A stretch of 64,000 bases of DNA from Tilletiaria anomala UBC 951 (taxonomy: Eukaryota; Basidiomycota; Exobasidiomycetes; Georgefischeriales; Tilletiariaceae): assembly GCF_000711695.1 (NCBI RefSeq), contig NW_013546983.1, forward strand, positions 81,092 to 145,091. The letters are read 5' to 3'. The notes beneath the pieces were generated by a model that saw only the letters and a program-made list of their open reading frames with translations, ran no database searches and was not told the origin of the DNA. The position numbers and the translations under genes are program-made. Of this stretch, positions 21,493-33,643 are shown one piece after another; position 1 is the stretch's first letter, and each line of letters opens with the position of its first letter.

Positions 21493-24400
21493 ATGCAGGG
21501 ACACATCTACGTCGACCTTGCGTGTGACGCCGCCCCCGTCGGGGGGCGTGCGGAAAACAAAGCCGCACTGGCACCCGCACCCAGATGGACGAACGTCTGG
21601 GCCGTCTTGCAATCCGACACATGTTCGCTGCTGCTGTACAAGCATGAGAACGAGAACGATGAGGACGAGGAACCGAGGTGCGTACGCCCCTGTCCCTCTT
21701 TGACGGACTTCAGCCCCCCGGCCGGGCGAGAAAGAGGCGCTGCACTGCGCTAGCCTGGCCTGACAGATTGACGGATTAACTAACCCCCCTGTATGACTGA
21801 CACTGCTTCGCGCACGCATCCTGTAGACCACTCACGCCGGAGTCATCGCGCGCCGACGACAACCGCCAGCACAAGAATAAGAAGCACAAGCACTGCGTCG
21901 CACCGCTTCGCGTCGTCGACCTCACAGCATACGACGTGCTGCGCACCACGCCCACGCCCCCGTCCTCGCCTACGCCCAGCGGTGCCCTCTCTTCATCAGT
22001 AGCAGCAGCAGTAGAAGCTGCAGCGGCGCAGGCGACGCCAGAGGCACAGGAAGACGCGCAGGAAGGAGACTGGTATGTCACGCTTTCCCTTTCCCCATCC
22101 CAGTCCCCGTCCCCGTCCCCGTCGTCCGCAGCAGCGGCGCCGGCGACGATCCTGGTGCCCTCGGAGTCGTATCTGGTCAGCCACCACACAGAAGGAGCGG
22201 CGCCCTGCCGCTCCGACTTTTCCATCTTTCCCGCTTCGTTCTCGCTAGCGGCAGCAGACGCAAAGCCAGAGCCAGAGCCCGAAACACCAGCTGTCCCTGT
22301 TGCCGCGCGCCTGCCGCCTTCCTCGTGGCGCCAATTCCACTTTGGCGGCAGCAGGAGCATCCCACGCTCCGCGTCGTACTCGCATCCGCTCGTTTTCTCT
22401 TCCTCTGTATCTCACGCCGCTGTCGCAGCTGTGCCAGAGGGCCAAGGCGGAGGCGACGTAGTAACAGCATGTACGCAGGCGAACCAACAGCAGCAGCAGC
22501 ACACGTCGAGCATATGGACCCGCTCACCGCTCGCGCTCGCGATGCGCAGCCGGCAGCTGTACGCGCGCACGAGGGCCGGTGTTGGCAGGCCTAGCAGCAG
22601 CAGCGGCAGCGCGTCACGAGCGAACCATGGTGCGCGTGCCGCGCAGCATACGCATGACACCTGTGTCGCCGACGATGCACCGGCACTAAGTGCAGGTGCA
22701 GGCGCGCTCAAACACAAGCCGAGCCTCGCGCAGCGCGTCGCGGGCAGCATCGCGCCACAGAAAAAGCCACAGCGACCTGGCAGCTCTGCCGGCCGCCTCA
22801 CCCAGAAGCGCACCGAGCCGGAGTGCGATGCTCGCTCCATCACCACCAACAACAGCAGCCACGACTTGAAGTCGTCCCCGCCAGATGCTACCACCGGTCA
22901 GCCACCAAGAAGGCACATCAAGCAGAAACCGAGTTTAAGCGGCCTCAGGCGCTGGTCGAGCCTGCTACGAGCTGCTGCGCCGACATCGTCGTCGCCAACG
23001 CATCATCAGCACCAGCAACACGCACGACATATAGCGCACCATCCCGAACATCGTTATCATTATCACCCACCCACATTCACCTTCCGCGTCCCGTCCTCAC
23101 TCATGATGCAGCTGTGGGCCGAAGCGCTCTCGCCGCACCTCGCCGGCTCTACGGCGCGCGGGCCAGCCGCGGCGGCTGTCGTTCCGGTCGAGTTGGCCGC
23201 GTCTGCGTCTGCGTCTCCTGCGCCGACGCCGGCGCTTATGAGTAGGAGCACAAGCAGCAACTTCCTGCCACGCTCCGGCTCGCTGCAGCACTCCGCATCG
23301 TCTGGCTCCTTCTCACTGCTTGTGCCTGTCGGCCGGCAGGCGCACACGCGCCACCGAGCAGACGCATCGAGCTCCTCCCCCGCGTCCTCCCCCGCGTCTG
23401 CATTGGCATCAGCAACGACATCGGCATTGCTCGGAAGCTGTTTGCTGCGTAGCAGGCCTTCGTCCATGTCAGACCTTGCGCTCGTCTCACAGTCACACCT
23501 AGCAGGCTCTGGCAACGCTTCCGCCGCGTGCGCTACGTCCATTGCTGCTCCTATGGCATCCTCGCGCCCAACAGGACACACACACTCGGCCACCGCTTCA
23601 CCGCGCATGCCCGCGATGCCGCATCTCGGGTTGTCCAGCAGCCTCCTGGTTGCCTCATCCCGCAGCGGCAGCGGCGCCTCGATGTCCTCGCAGCAGCCCA
23701 GCCTCAACTCGTACGATTTTGGCATGAACAGCAGCAGCCCCAGCCCCAGCCCCGCATCGAATGCCACGTCGCTCGTGCATTGTACTGAGGCCGTGAGCAG
23801 CTCCGTGTGCGTTGGCAGCCTCTCGCCGCCTTTTCACGCCACCAGCTGCAGCAGCAGCAACTGCTACTGCTGCACCAGTTTTAGCAGCGGCATGGCAACT
23901 GCCACGTCGCACTTCAGCATCTGTACGAGCGGCGGGGGCGGCGGTGGCAGTAGTGCAGGCAGCATCAGGAGCGGTCGCAGCGGGCAAAAAGGCACTTCTG
24001 CTGGCATAGCTGTGTCCTCTCCGGCCAGCTCGCCGATGGAGGTTTTAGACGACGACGATGACTCGAGCGCTGCCACTCGCTACCAGCGCATATGCGAGGG
24101 AGGCAAGCCCATCTCGGCGCTCGCGCTGCTCAAATTGCGCCGAAGCAGCTCACTGCTCAACTGGAGCGCGTCCGACATAGCACCGCCGGTGGCAGCCGGA
24201 GGCTTGCTCGACGAGCACTGTAGCACGTCCAGCGCAAGCTCGTTGGGCCTCGGCTTAGAACTCGGTGTCGCACTTGACAGAGAAGATCGCCAGGCGACCA
24301 TTTCATCCTCCTCATCCACATCCTCGCACCAAGATGCAGCATCGCTCAGCAGTAGCAGCAGTGTCAGCGGCGGCGGCAGAGGCTCAGCAGGCCGCTTTGC

Positions 24401-25880
24401 AGGCAACATCCTGCGCCTGCGCAGCTCACGCGCTTCGCTTAACTCCCTGCGCCGAGGCAACGAGCGTTCCACGTCCCCAACAACGACGACATCATTCCCC
24501 TCGCCCCTCCCTCCCACCGGCTATGGCAGTGGTGCATTCAGCTTCGGTCGCTCGCGCCACCAACACAAAGCGAGCGACGCATCCGAGATCAGCAGCAGCG
24601 CAAGCTTAGTGTTCGCATCCACATACACATGTAGCTCAGCGAAGGCGTCGCCGACCGTGAGCCCTACGCTGACGCTTTCACACTCCGCATCTCTCACCGC
24701 CATCGACCGCATCGCTGCTCTTTCCTCCACCGCTCACGTGTCTTGCTCCGACAGGCTGTCCGCGGGATTCTCGCTTGTGTCGCGCCGCAAATCCAGGATC
24801 CCCTCCCCACTGTCTTCGCCACGGGAGGAGCTTGAGGAGCTGCCGCCGGTGGCCCCACATGGCGTGGGGTCATCAGCAGCAACGCATCCAATTGGGGAGA
24901 AGGTGAGCATGCAGGGGTCGAGAGAGGTGAGGATGCAACGCATCTTGCCGCCCGATCAGCTCATCGCCACATTGGACGAGATCCGGCGGTTGGATCCCTT
25001 GTCGGCTGCAGCTGCACGCGACGATCTCGAGCGTCTATCAGCGAATGGAGGTAGCCCCCTGCTCGAGAAGAGGAGTCTAGACCTCTCGACTCCGCGCAGT
25101 GGGAGGAGCGCAGAGGGAACGCCGCAGCTAGCCTCAACAGCTGCTGCTGCATCAGGGGCGTTCTCATCGACGACGTTCGAAGCATTCAGCCAGACCGGCT
25201 CCTCGCTGCGAAAGAGTGCCGACCTGCTCCTGCTGCCCTCCGATCATAGCGTCAGCAGCCACGAACACTTCACGCACAGCGAAAAATGCCGGCCCATGTC
25301 GATGATCGAGCGCTCGCCGCTCGCGCCCATATCGAATCTCAGCAATGGCGCATTCACCGGCGTTGAGCGCTCGCTGCCCTGTCCCCCTCGTCCTGTGAAG
25401 AGGGCCAGCGTGAGCAAGGTTCAGTCTCCTCAGGAGCAGGAGCAGCATCAGCAGCAACAGCAAGAACAACAGCAGTTTTTTACAACGAGCCGTTCCTCGA
25501 CGCCGACAACACCACGTAAAGGCCCGAAAGCGCCGCTGATCTCTCCTCCACGGTCACCAGCTCGTGCCGAGAGGCTGCAAGCAGCAGCGCAATCGGAAGC
25601 TCGCTCGCGCAGCGGCTCCACGAGCACATTTTGTCCCTCGCGCTTGAAGGACGCTTCCTCCTCTTCTTCCCACGCTGATTCTCCCCCATCACGCCATTCC
25701 ATTGATGGGATCGGAGATAGCACCCTCACCAACTCCGTACCTATGAACAGCACCGCAAGCAATCGCACGTACCTCACGGACATTGAGTATTCTCTGGAGA
25801 CCGCCTTTCGCCGAGCTTCTGTTGCATCGGAAGAGATTGCAGCCGCAACCAGCACAATAGCAGCAGCATCTGGACCATAA
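21493..25880 (+). CDS. Large Ser-rich PH-domain protein (5' end uncertain)
   Basis: At least two exons: up to 21677 and 21827-25880 (149-bp intron), 1412 residues if the ATG at 21493 is used. The first 200 residues form a split PH-like domain: GHIYVDLAC, RWTNVWAVLQSDTCSLLLYK, then after splicing APLRVVDLTAYDVLRTTPTP, and after low-complexity inserts SYLVSHHTEG and SSWRQFHFGG. The remaining 1200 residues are almost entirely Ser/Ala/Pro-rich disorder with poly-Gln at 25431-25475. Such PH proteins usually bind membranes or phosphoinositides; partner and role are unknown. Exon 1 is open back to 21244 without an ATG, so an upstream coding exon is likely. Weak repeated AGC/CAG codon runs make the 3' half prone to length variation. 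Converges with the Srf1-like gene 209 bp away. Confidence 0.75.
25431..25475 (+). repeat. CAG/CAA-rich tract encoding Gln-rich run
   Basis: A 45-bp CAG/CAA/GAG tract inside the PH-domain gene that encodes 15 residues of only Gln, Glu and His. Interrupted by CAA and GAG codons, so it is less slippage-prone than a pure CAG run. Confidence 0.8.
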
Positions 25881-26089
25881 AAATGCAATCATCATTGCGA
25901 ATGGGTGATACATAACGGAAAACGGCTAATCGGATATTATTGTACGCAAAAAGACGCAGCAGCAAATGCGAATAGAATACTATGCATGTATTAAGGTACT
26001 ATGAAATGCCGGATGTCTCTAGATGTCCGGAGCATTAATGGTCGCTCGATGCGGTCGGAAGGTGTGCTGCATGGGAAGATGGGCTTTTG

Positions 26090-28373
26090 CTAGTTGCGGG
26101 TGGCGGAGCGGGCTGAGACGCGGACAAAGATGCGGAACAAGGAGAGCTAGGAGAGGAATAACATGGGCATCAGTGGTCAGCTCAGCATGGCGCATCAATG
26201 CCGGGCAAGGTGGCTCACAGTAAGGGCAAAGGTGTACGCGAGAAGGCTGACAAAGCACAGGCCGATGAGGGCGCCTTGCAAGCGGCAGATGTGTGGTTTG
26301 CGCGAATTGTCATTCAACGGGCTCTCGGCCTGCTGCGTCGGGCTGTTGGGATCCGCGATGCAGATCTGACGTCCGCTCGCAAAGGGGCTGTTGTACGTCG
26401 AGCAGACCAAGGGCGAAGTGTAGTAGTTATCGAATGCGAGCGCCAGCTCGGCGGACCAGAATGCGACCAAGATGATCTCGATCAGCGTCCCGAGCAGCTT
26501 GGAGCGCACAGACCACAGACCGACGGGCCGGCCAAAGTACTCGAGCCAGATTTGGAAGGCGACGTGGATCAAAGTGGGGCACGCGAAGACTGAGGAGGTG
26601 CGCGTTCGTTCGTCAGCACAACTCTTTAACCCGGGAGAGAATAAGGCGTGACATACTGATCCCAACGACGGGCGAGGATCCAACGACGCCAGCGGCATCC
26701 TCCTGCAGCAGGGCGATGTGGACCCGAATGGCGACGGCGAGCGTCGCGGCGGTGAAAGCGATATTGATGAAGCGTAATAGAAGTGGTACGAACGGGTTGT
26801 GCAGCAAAAAGTCGCGATGCCACGCCCAGTCGAACATGACAGCCCAGCCGGTCTTCTTTTTTCGATTCTTCTTCTCAGAAGTCAATGGCTTGTTCGTCTT
26901 GGTGTGCGGGAAATATCCGTCCGTGCCTGCATGAAAACGGTAGCGGCCCACCTCAATCGACTGCCGCTCGCTGAGCATCTCGGGCTGCCAGGGCGAATCC
27001 CAGCCCGGACTCAGCGGCTGATGGCGCGTCCAAGATTCAGCGAGCTCGGTGGAGCGACCCCGGCCGTCCTGCTGATTGAACACCAAGTCTTCTCCGTCCT
27101 TGTCCTTCGCTTTGAGATATGTGCGCATAACGATCGTGGGCAGGTCGGCCGTACCCTGTCCTTGCTCCTCGTCCTCACCTGGCCCATCATCATCTTCATC
27201 ATATACATTTCCTTGCTGCGGCTTGGAGGAGTCTCGCCGAAGTGCTTCTGATGATGGAGTAGCATTGAGGATAGCACTGCTGCTCCCTGATGCTGCTCCT
27301 TGTATTCCTTGCCGCATATTTATCTCGCTGAGGAAGTTGGCGCTGCCAAACCGCCGCGCTGCATCGTTGGCAGCTACGAACCCCGCAAAGCCATCGCCTC
27401 CGTCGCGAAAATCGTTTTCTTTCCTCATCTTCCGCCGTAACTTTCGCCGATTCCAAAAGCCTGTCTTGTAGCCTCTTCGTGCTTCGCTACGACCCTGCGG
27501 TGCTGCGGCTACTGTTCCTGTTGTGGTGGCCCCAGAGGTACCTCCTAGTCGGTTTTCAGGGGCGGGTTCGTCGTCCGATATGTCCTCGTATTCATCATTG
27601 TCGCCATAATGTGCAGGAGGAATTGATGCGCATTGCTGAGGAATCTCCTCATCTTCCTGCTTCCGAGCCTTGCGCTTGGAGTTCTCCGCAAAGGGGTGCA
27701 GTTGATCGTGATGCTTGGACCGGCGCTGCCTGTGAGAATTGGTTGCATGTTGTACTGCTGATGATGGGCCTCCCGCCTTGGAATTCTCTTCCTTCCTTCT
27801 TCCGTGCACCGACTGCGGGGAAGACCGAGCCTGGGCTTGCAACTGAGGAGAATCTGGCGGACTAGGCGGCTCATTTCGAGCCCAAGCGGGGACCGTAATG
27901 ACAGACGCTCGGGGGGTTTTTTTGCTCCCCGAGGAGCTTGCAAACGAGGCGGCCCCAGTCGAAAATGCACTTTCGGACGCATTGTTCCTCCGACCCACCC
28001 GCCTCTCAGCCAAGCTAACGGGTGAGGCAAGAGACGCTCGCCCGTCGCGGCCGACAATGGTGGCGGAAACTCGTGGCGAGGCGGTGCTCGGCCCACCGTT
28101 GCCGCGTCGCGCGGCCAGTATCGAGGGACTGTTCAGCAACGCCTCCTCGTCGAATTGAATTGAAGATCCTCCATCTTTGCGTCTGCTGCAGTGCTGGCCA
28201 TTGTTTGTGATTACTGAAATGGTGGTGCTCCTGTTGCGCATCTTGGAGCCAGATGTGCTAATCGGCTTAGGATTGGGCATAACCTTGTCTGTAGTGGGCT
28301 GCAGCAGATCCGCTTCACGCGAAGTGTCGTCTTGCAGCTTGCCCGATGAGGAAGCTTGATCCAAAGAGCTCAT
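26090..28373 (-). CDS. Srf1-like four-helix membrane protein
   Basis: Exons 28373-26657, 26589-26219 and 26146-26090 (introns 67 and 72 bp) encode 714 residues. Residues 1-500 are disordered (Ser/Arg/Glu-rich). The C-terminal 200 hold four hydrophobic helices with the blocks FVPLLLRFINIAFTAATLAV, WLEYFGRPVGLWSVRSKLLG, AFWSAELALAFDNYYTSPL and ALIGLCFVSLLAYTFALTLS, ending LFRIFVRVS. The pattern of RFxNxAF, LEYFGRPxGLW and FDNxxTSPL resembles a fungal-specific membrane family that, from memory, includes yeast Srf1, a regulator of phospholipase D. That assignment is moderately certain; the four-helix topology is clear. The ATG at 28373 was chosen because the frame extends only 10 codons further, without ATG. 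Confidence 0.75.
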
Positions 28374-28931
28374 GTTGACAGTCTGTCCGCTGACAGGTGA
28401 CAACGAGCAGGATCACTGACGCTGCAAGCAAGGCAGCGTTCGGGCGTGCCGTCGAGCTTGTAACCTAGCTGTTGGTAGGCTCACCCAAGAGCGGCTACAT
28501 ACCAGTGTGCTGCGCCTCTGAACACTTCCAAGACCTGAATCAATCGCGCCAAGGATCAACCCTTTGAAGTTCTATCCAGCCATACCAAGAGCTGGATGTT
28601 GGTCAAGCCAGGCGAGAAAGGAGACGAGCTGTCCAGCAGTTAGATTGCGGAGCTGATTCTCCCTCATTCCGCCCACTCACGTCATCGAGAGCACAGCCAA
28701 AAGAAACAAAATGCTATCAACGGATCATCGAGGTACGATTGTATGAAAGCTAGAACCACGCATCGAACCTGAACTGGGAAATGAAGTCGAGGATGAAGGG
28801 TATGAAACCGACATATTGGAAAGGAAGAAAAGAACTGATGGAGGAAGACCCATTGCACTGTCTGCACCGAAGCGCATTGTATTGCAAGGCGCATGCCCAA
28901 GCAAAGAGATACAAGGAAGCCCGCTTGCGAG
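28374..28931. other. Intergenic, no gene recognised
   Basis: 558 bp between two minus-strand genes: 3' flank of NPL4 and promoter of the Srf1-like gene. No coherent frame or repeat was found. Confidence 0.4.
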
Positions 28932-31877
28932 CTAGCTGAGGCTCATGGGTAAACCGCACAAATGACACTCGATAGCAGTGGCACGGTTGAGAACCGTGCA
29001 CGTGGGACAGGCTCGCTGGTCACCCTCGTCACCCTCTTCCGTGTCCGTCAGGTCCATCACCTCGTGCCTTGTCGCAGCAGCTGCTGCTGGTGCGGCCCTG
29101 GCACCCCTGCTACTCGCAGGCGGCGCGGAGGTCATGGTGACATCTTCGTTGTCCTCCTCCTCCGATGCAACGTCTTGAAAGTCATCATCGTCTTCGTCAT
29201 CGCCGATTTCGATCGGGTCATCCTCCTCGCCGGTAAACTCGAAAAGATCGCCTGCGCGCCGCGGTCTTGCACCAACGGGATGCGCCGCAGAGGAGCTGCG
29301 AGCTGCGTATGTGGTCGAGCCGAGCGGCGGTGCCTGTGGCTGTGCATGATTCGAAGACCTTCGGCTCGTGGGCGCTGATTGAAAGTCGGAGATTGTCGGA
29401 GACACGGCAGCCTCATTATCTAATAGATCGGCCTTTGCACTCGCTCCTCCGCCACCGCCACCAAAATCACCCTCTGTGCTCGCGATAATTGCGGCAATCT
29501 CCTCTGCGGTCAGCTCATCATCGAGAGCCTCCCCAAATGAGCCTCCAAATCCGCCTCCTGTGCCGCCCCTTGCATCTGCCGTACTCTCTGCAGCCGGCGC
29601 ACTTTCTTTCGCGACGGTGACGAGGGTCTGCCATCCAGGCTTGGTGATGAGCTCGTCCAGCGCGCCTTGCTCGTCGTGGGAAGTTGCGAGCTTGCATAGC
29701 GCAGCGATATCCTCACCGCCCAGCAGGTCTAGCGTCTGCACAAAGCTGAGCAGGTGCCAGTCGCTCAGGTACCTCGTCAGCTCTTTGCGCACATCCATCG
29801 TCTCACCGCCCATCGCATCGCGGGCTTTGCCTTTGCCCTTGCCAGAGTCGCCACCGCCCGAGGAGCCGAGCGGAAGGAGCTCCTTGCCACCGAGGATGCG
29901 CGTCAATTCATGGAAGAAGTTTTGCGCGCCTTGGTCCGTCAAGCCCTGTCGGTTCTCGATGGGGAACTTGCTTGACAGGAAGCGCGGCGAGGCGCTCGTT
30001 GGGAAGCCGTTTGTCACCTGTTATCACAGAGAAGCATCAGTAGGGGTTCAGAGCGCATATCTAATACCACTTCCGAGGCTCCTCACGTTGACGATGAGAT
30101 ATTCGACCGGGAAGGTGGGCTTTGCGCTCTCCTTGACATCCAGCCCATACTCGTTCTTGTACCTGAAAAAGACCTCCGGCACATATCGCTTCGAGTCGCT
30201 CGGTTTGATACGGATGATGCTCGGACTGACACTGGCCTCGATCATGTCGGCCTTCACCATGCTCATTGCCTGTTCACTGACCTGATATGCCTCGACGCCG
30301 ACCTCCCCTTCCAGGTTGCCCGTCAGGACGCACGTGACAAAGCGCGAGTTGTACCGCCCGCTCGCGGACATGCGTGAAGACGTTGAATTGGCATTCTGCA
30401 GTGCGCCAGCAAAGAGCACCTCGTTGCCAGAGAGAAAGAAGCTGTCCTTGTGTCGCTTGCAGAGGACCTTTCCCGTCGAAGTCACCTTGCTGCTGTCCTT
30501 TTCATCGGCCTTTGTGTCGGCCGTGAGATCGCTGTAGATCATACCGACAAACTGCAACCCGCACTGCTTGGCTAACGCATCGATGCGCGGCTGGTCCTCC
30601 CATGGCACGCCGATCGTGACGCCGTCCAGCTCGCCCTCCTGCGGCGGCTCATGGATCGCCTCGACAACAGCCTTGATACCCATAGGCACGTCCGCATACG
30701 GCTCGTATCTGCCGAGCAAAAAGCCAAAGCGCTGCGACGCAGTGCTGCGCCAAAACTTGAGCAGGTTCTCGATCAAATCAGGCTGGCTGAACTCTACGTG
30801 GTCAACCATGCGATATGTCTGCCGCTGCAAAGTGATGGCGGATGGCTGGCACTTTGTGCAGATTCCTGCGGGCCATTCAGGATGCTGACCAGATGGACAC
30901 GGTACCTTGACCGTGTAGTCGGCCTCTTCCAGCGGCGGAATCCAACTCGTACCTTGGCCTTTGTTTGAGCCAGCATTGAGCTTGCGCAGATGAGCATGAT
31001 ATGAAAGATGCTTGATGTTCTTTTCCGTCTGGTATCGCGCGTCGTATGGTTCTAGTGGCATGCAATAGTCGCACATCCCCTGCACGCCATGTCGGCAGAA
31101 CTTGGTATCTCGCTGGCGCGGAATTTTGCCATCGCGCGAAGCCCAGTACGCATCAATCGGCTCCTCCTCAGCCAGCTCCCACGGCTTTTTCGGGCCTGCC
31201 GTGGCAGCAGGGGTGCTCCCACCCGCAGATTTTCTCGTGGAGGAAGAAGACGCAGCCGAGGGTTGCGCTTCTGGTTCTTCTGCGCCGACTTTGTCTGTGT
31301 AGTTGGCGTACAGAAGATGCCCATGTCTGCGATTCGAACGGAAGGGAACTTGTCAGCAATCTGACAGACACCGACGCTTGCCCACTTAATCGACCTACTT
31401 GAGCCCTAGATCCCCGATGCTATTCCCTACGATCTCTGTCGCCTTCATCTCAGGCCCGCCTCTTGGCTGATTACCTAGCGTGATAGTCGACAAGTCGGCA
31501 TTGGGGATGTTAAGTTGTAGCTGCAGGGGCCACGAAGTCACAAAAGCGGTCAGTGCCGAGGCCAGCAGATGAATCAAGGGGATCAAGCGCTCACCTGCTC
31601 AAGCAACTTGGAAATATCGTCGCTCGGCTCCACATTGCAGCGAAAGAGTCCATCTTTGGACCGTACTCGGATGAGCTGTTGGAGCGTGGCAAAAAGACGC
31701 GTCAGTCCTGCCTCCTTGGACTCGCCATGCTCAACAGACGTTGGCGGGCGGGGGAACGATACACCCTTATCATAAGCATGTACTAGCTCTGACCGAATGC
31801 GAAACCTATATGGCCCACACCCAGCGTCGCATGGTGTGCGGCGGCAGGCATGGATGAGGTGTACTCACGATCGGCAT
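28932..31877 (-). CDS. NPL4: Npl4, Cdc48/p97 ubiquitin adaptor
   Basis: With Ufd1, recruits Cdc48 to ubiquitylated proteins for ERAD and chromatin extraction. Five coding exons: 31877-31869, 31675-31595, 31520-31399, 31326-30087 and 30017-28932, giving 845 residues. Spliced N terminus MPILIRVRSKDGLFRCNVEP is the ubiquitin-like domain, then LGLKHGHLLYANYTDKV. Next comes the zinc-binding block CRHGVQGMCDYCMPLEPYD and CxxC-type PAGICTKCQP, then the MPN-like domain (FLLGRYEPYADVPMGIKAVV, VGMIYSDLT). The extreme C terminus is an NZF finger, CPTCTVLNRATAIECHLCGL, as in animal Npl4 but lacking in budding yeast. About 200 acidic/Ser disordered residues precede it. The first coding exon is only three codons. 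Divergent from the QPRT gene. Confidence 0.93.
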
Positions 31878-32292
31878 GTTGGCTGTCGGGCCTACTCTCG
31901 CATCAGACCCGAGACGAGCTGCACACCAATCAAAAGCTCGTTTGCGTCGCTTCAAGCTTTTTGGGACGCCGTAAGCAGCTGCCTTGTTCCTGGAAGGGTG
32001 GAGGGTGTGGCAAAGAGGTGCGGCATTGAATGCTACCGATGAGCATCCACACGAGCAGCATCATGCCAAAGGCTGCGTAACCTCTCCATCTATGATCGAT
32101 CGTTGGGGCGGAACGGCGAAGACGTCATTTCCAGGAGTGGGAAGTTTAAGTGTCGAACTTACCTTCACACCCTACTGGATGGGGTCCTTGAGAGTCGGAG
32201 ACCTGGACTTGCATAATAAGAATCATTTGGAAGACAGCGCGGCCGAGCTCATGGCGGCTGAAGCAGTGCTCCTGACCCGTGGTAACGCCATC
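31878..32292. promoter_or_regulatory. Divergent promoter region NPL4 / QPRT
   Basis: 415 bp between start codons. The rightward frame is open through much of it, with in-frame ATGs at 32092, 32179 and 32251, so the QPRT start could lie further left than annotated. Confidence 0.35.
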
Positions 32293-33374
32293 ATGGCCAG
32301 CGCACCGACGACTGGAATGTCGAGCTCAAGCGCGTCGACACCTGCGCGGAAGCTCTCCTATGCACATCTGCTTCCGCCTTCGTGGACGTCGACGATCACG
32401 CATTGGCTGGCAGAAGACTGCTCGTCGTTCGACTGGGGCGGCTACGTAGTCGGCGAGGAGATCAAGACGGCGCACCTGTACTGCAAGTCGGCAGGTGTGC
32501 TGGCGGGCGTGCCGTTCTTCGAGGAGGTCTTCCGGCAGATTGGGGATTGCGAGGTGCAGTGGCACTACGCTGAGGGCGCAGTGCTCGGCGCGATCTCCCC
32601 GAGTGCAAACTCCACCACCAACACCACTGAAAGCAAACTCAAGCTCAAAGTCGCTACCGTGCGCGGCCCAGCTCGCAAACTGCTGCTCGGCGAGCGCGTG
32701 GCATTGAACACTCTCGCCCGCTGTTCGGGCATCGCGACAGCGTCGCACTCCTTTCTGCAAACCGCGCGCTCCGCCGGCTACTGCGGCATCGTCGCGGGGA
32801 CACGCAAGACGACACCGGGCTTCCGACTGGTGGAAAAGTACGGGATGCTTGTCGGCGGCGTTGACGCGCACCGTTACGACCTGAGCTCGATGGTCATGCT
32901 GAAGGACAACCACATCTGGTCGTCTGGCAACATCGCGCGCGCCGTACAGCAGGCGCGCAGCGTCGCAGGGTTCAGTCTGCGAATTGACGTTGAAGTGCAG
33001 AATGAGAGCGAGGCGGTAGAGGCCATCGAGGCCGGCGCGGACGTCATCATGCTCGACAACCTCAGTGGCGACGAGCTCGGCGCGTGTGCGGAGAGGCTCA
33101 AGGCCAAGTACGGGGAGGCGGGGAATGCGGCGGAGAGTGGACGGAGGCGATTCCTGTTAGAGAGTAGCGGCGGTATCGACATTGACAACGTTCAGAGTGG
33201 CGGGCATCTTGTGAATGGTACGTTCGACACGGAACCCTGGCACATTTGTTCCATGTCAGCTCACAAGTAACCCCCTCCCGTTCGCTCACAGCGATCGACA
33301 TTATCAGCACTAGCTCAATTCACCAATCGACCAAGCACGTTGATTTCTCGCTCAAGCTTGACCCGTCAAGTTAG
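32293..33374 (+). CDS. BNA6: Nicotinate-nucleotide pyrophosphorylase (quinolinate PRTase)
   Basis: Converts quinolinate and PRPP to nicotinate mononucleotide in de novo NAD synthesis. Exons 32293-33217 and 33292-33374 (74-bp intron) give 335 residues. Seen: [15 protein letters not shown] at 68-82, [17 protein letters not shown] at 168-184 with the substrate-binding [21 protein letters not shown] at 193-209, [20 protein letters not shown] and the glycine loop [11 protein letters not shown]. The second exon supplies the conserved tail [20 protein letters not shown], which confirms the splice. A Ser/Thr insert of about 20 residues lies near 102-118. The ATG at 32293 fits family length; earlier in-frame ATGs would add 14 to 67 poorly conserved residues. 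Confidence 0.95.
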
Positions 33375-33594
33375 AAACAAAAACTTGGATGCATGCTTGT
33401 TGAAAGTGTATGCCTTAGCTTTGCGCCCATCTCCTTCTCCTGGCGCGGCCCTGGTCTAAATACTAGTGATCTGCGTAAGGTGTATGCTACGACAAGTGTT
33501 ACTGGCTGCTAATGTTTGAGTGAGAGAAGGAACGGACCGAATGATGGGTATGGAGGTTGAACCCTTTTACAAGATGGAATGCCGGAGGGGAAAG

Positions 33595-33618
33595 GATGAT
33601 GGTGATGATGATGATGAT
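33595..33618. repeat. GAT trinucleotide microsatellite
   Basis: Eight GAT units with one GGT variant in the 269-bp space between the convergent QPRT and adenosine kinase genes, about 25 bp from the kinase stop codon. Confidence 0.85.
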
Positions 33619-33643
33619 TAAAGGAACATGGTGCATCGTATGT

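Noticed and set aside
23063-23767. Minus-strand 234-codon frame opposite the PH-domain gene
   Set aside because: Low-complexity mirror of Ser/Ala codons; GC-rich repeats keep all frames open.
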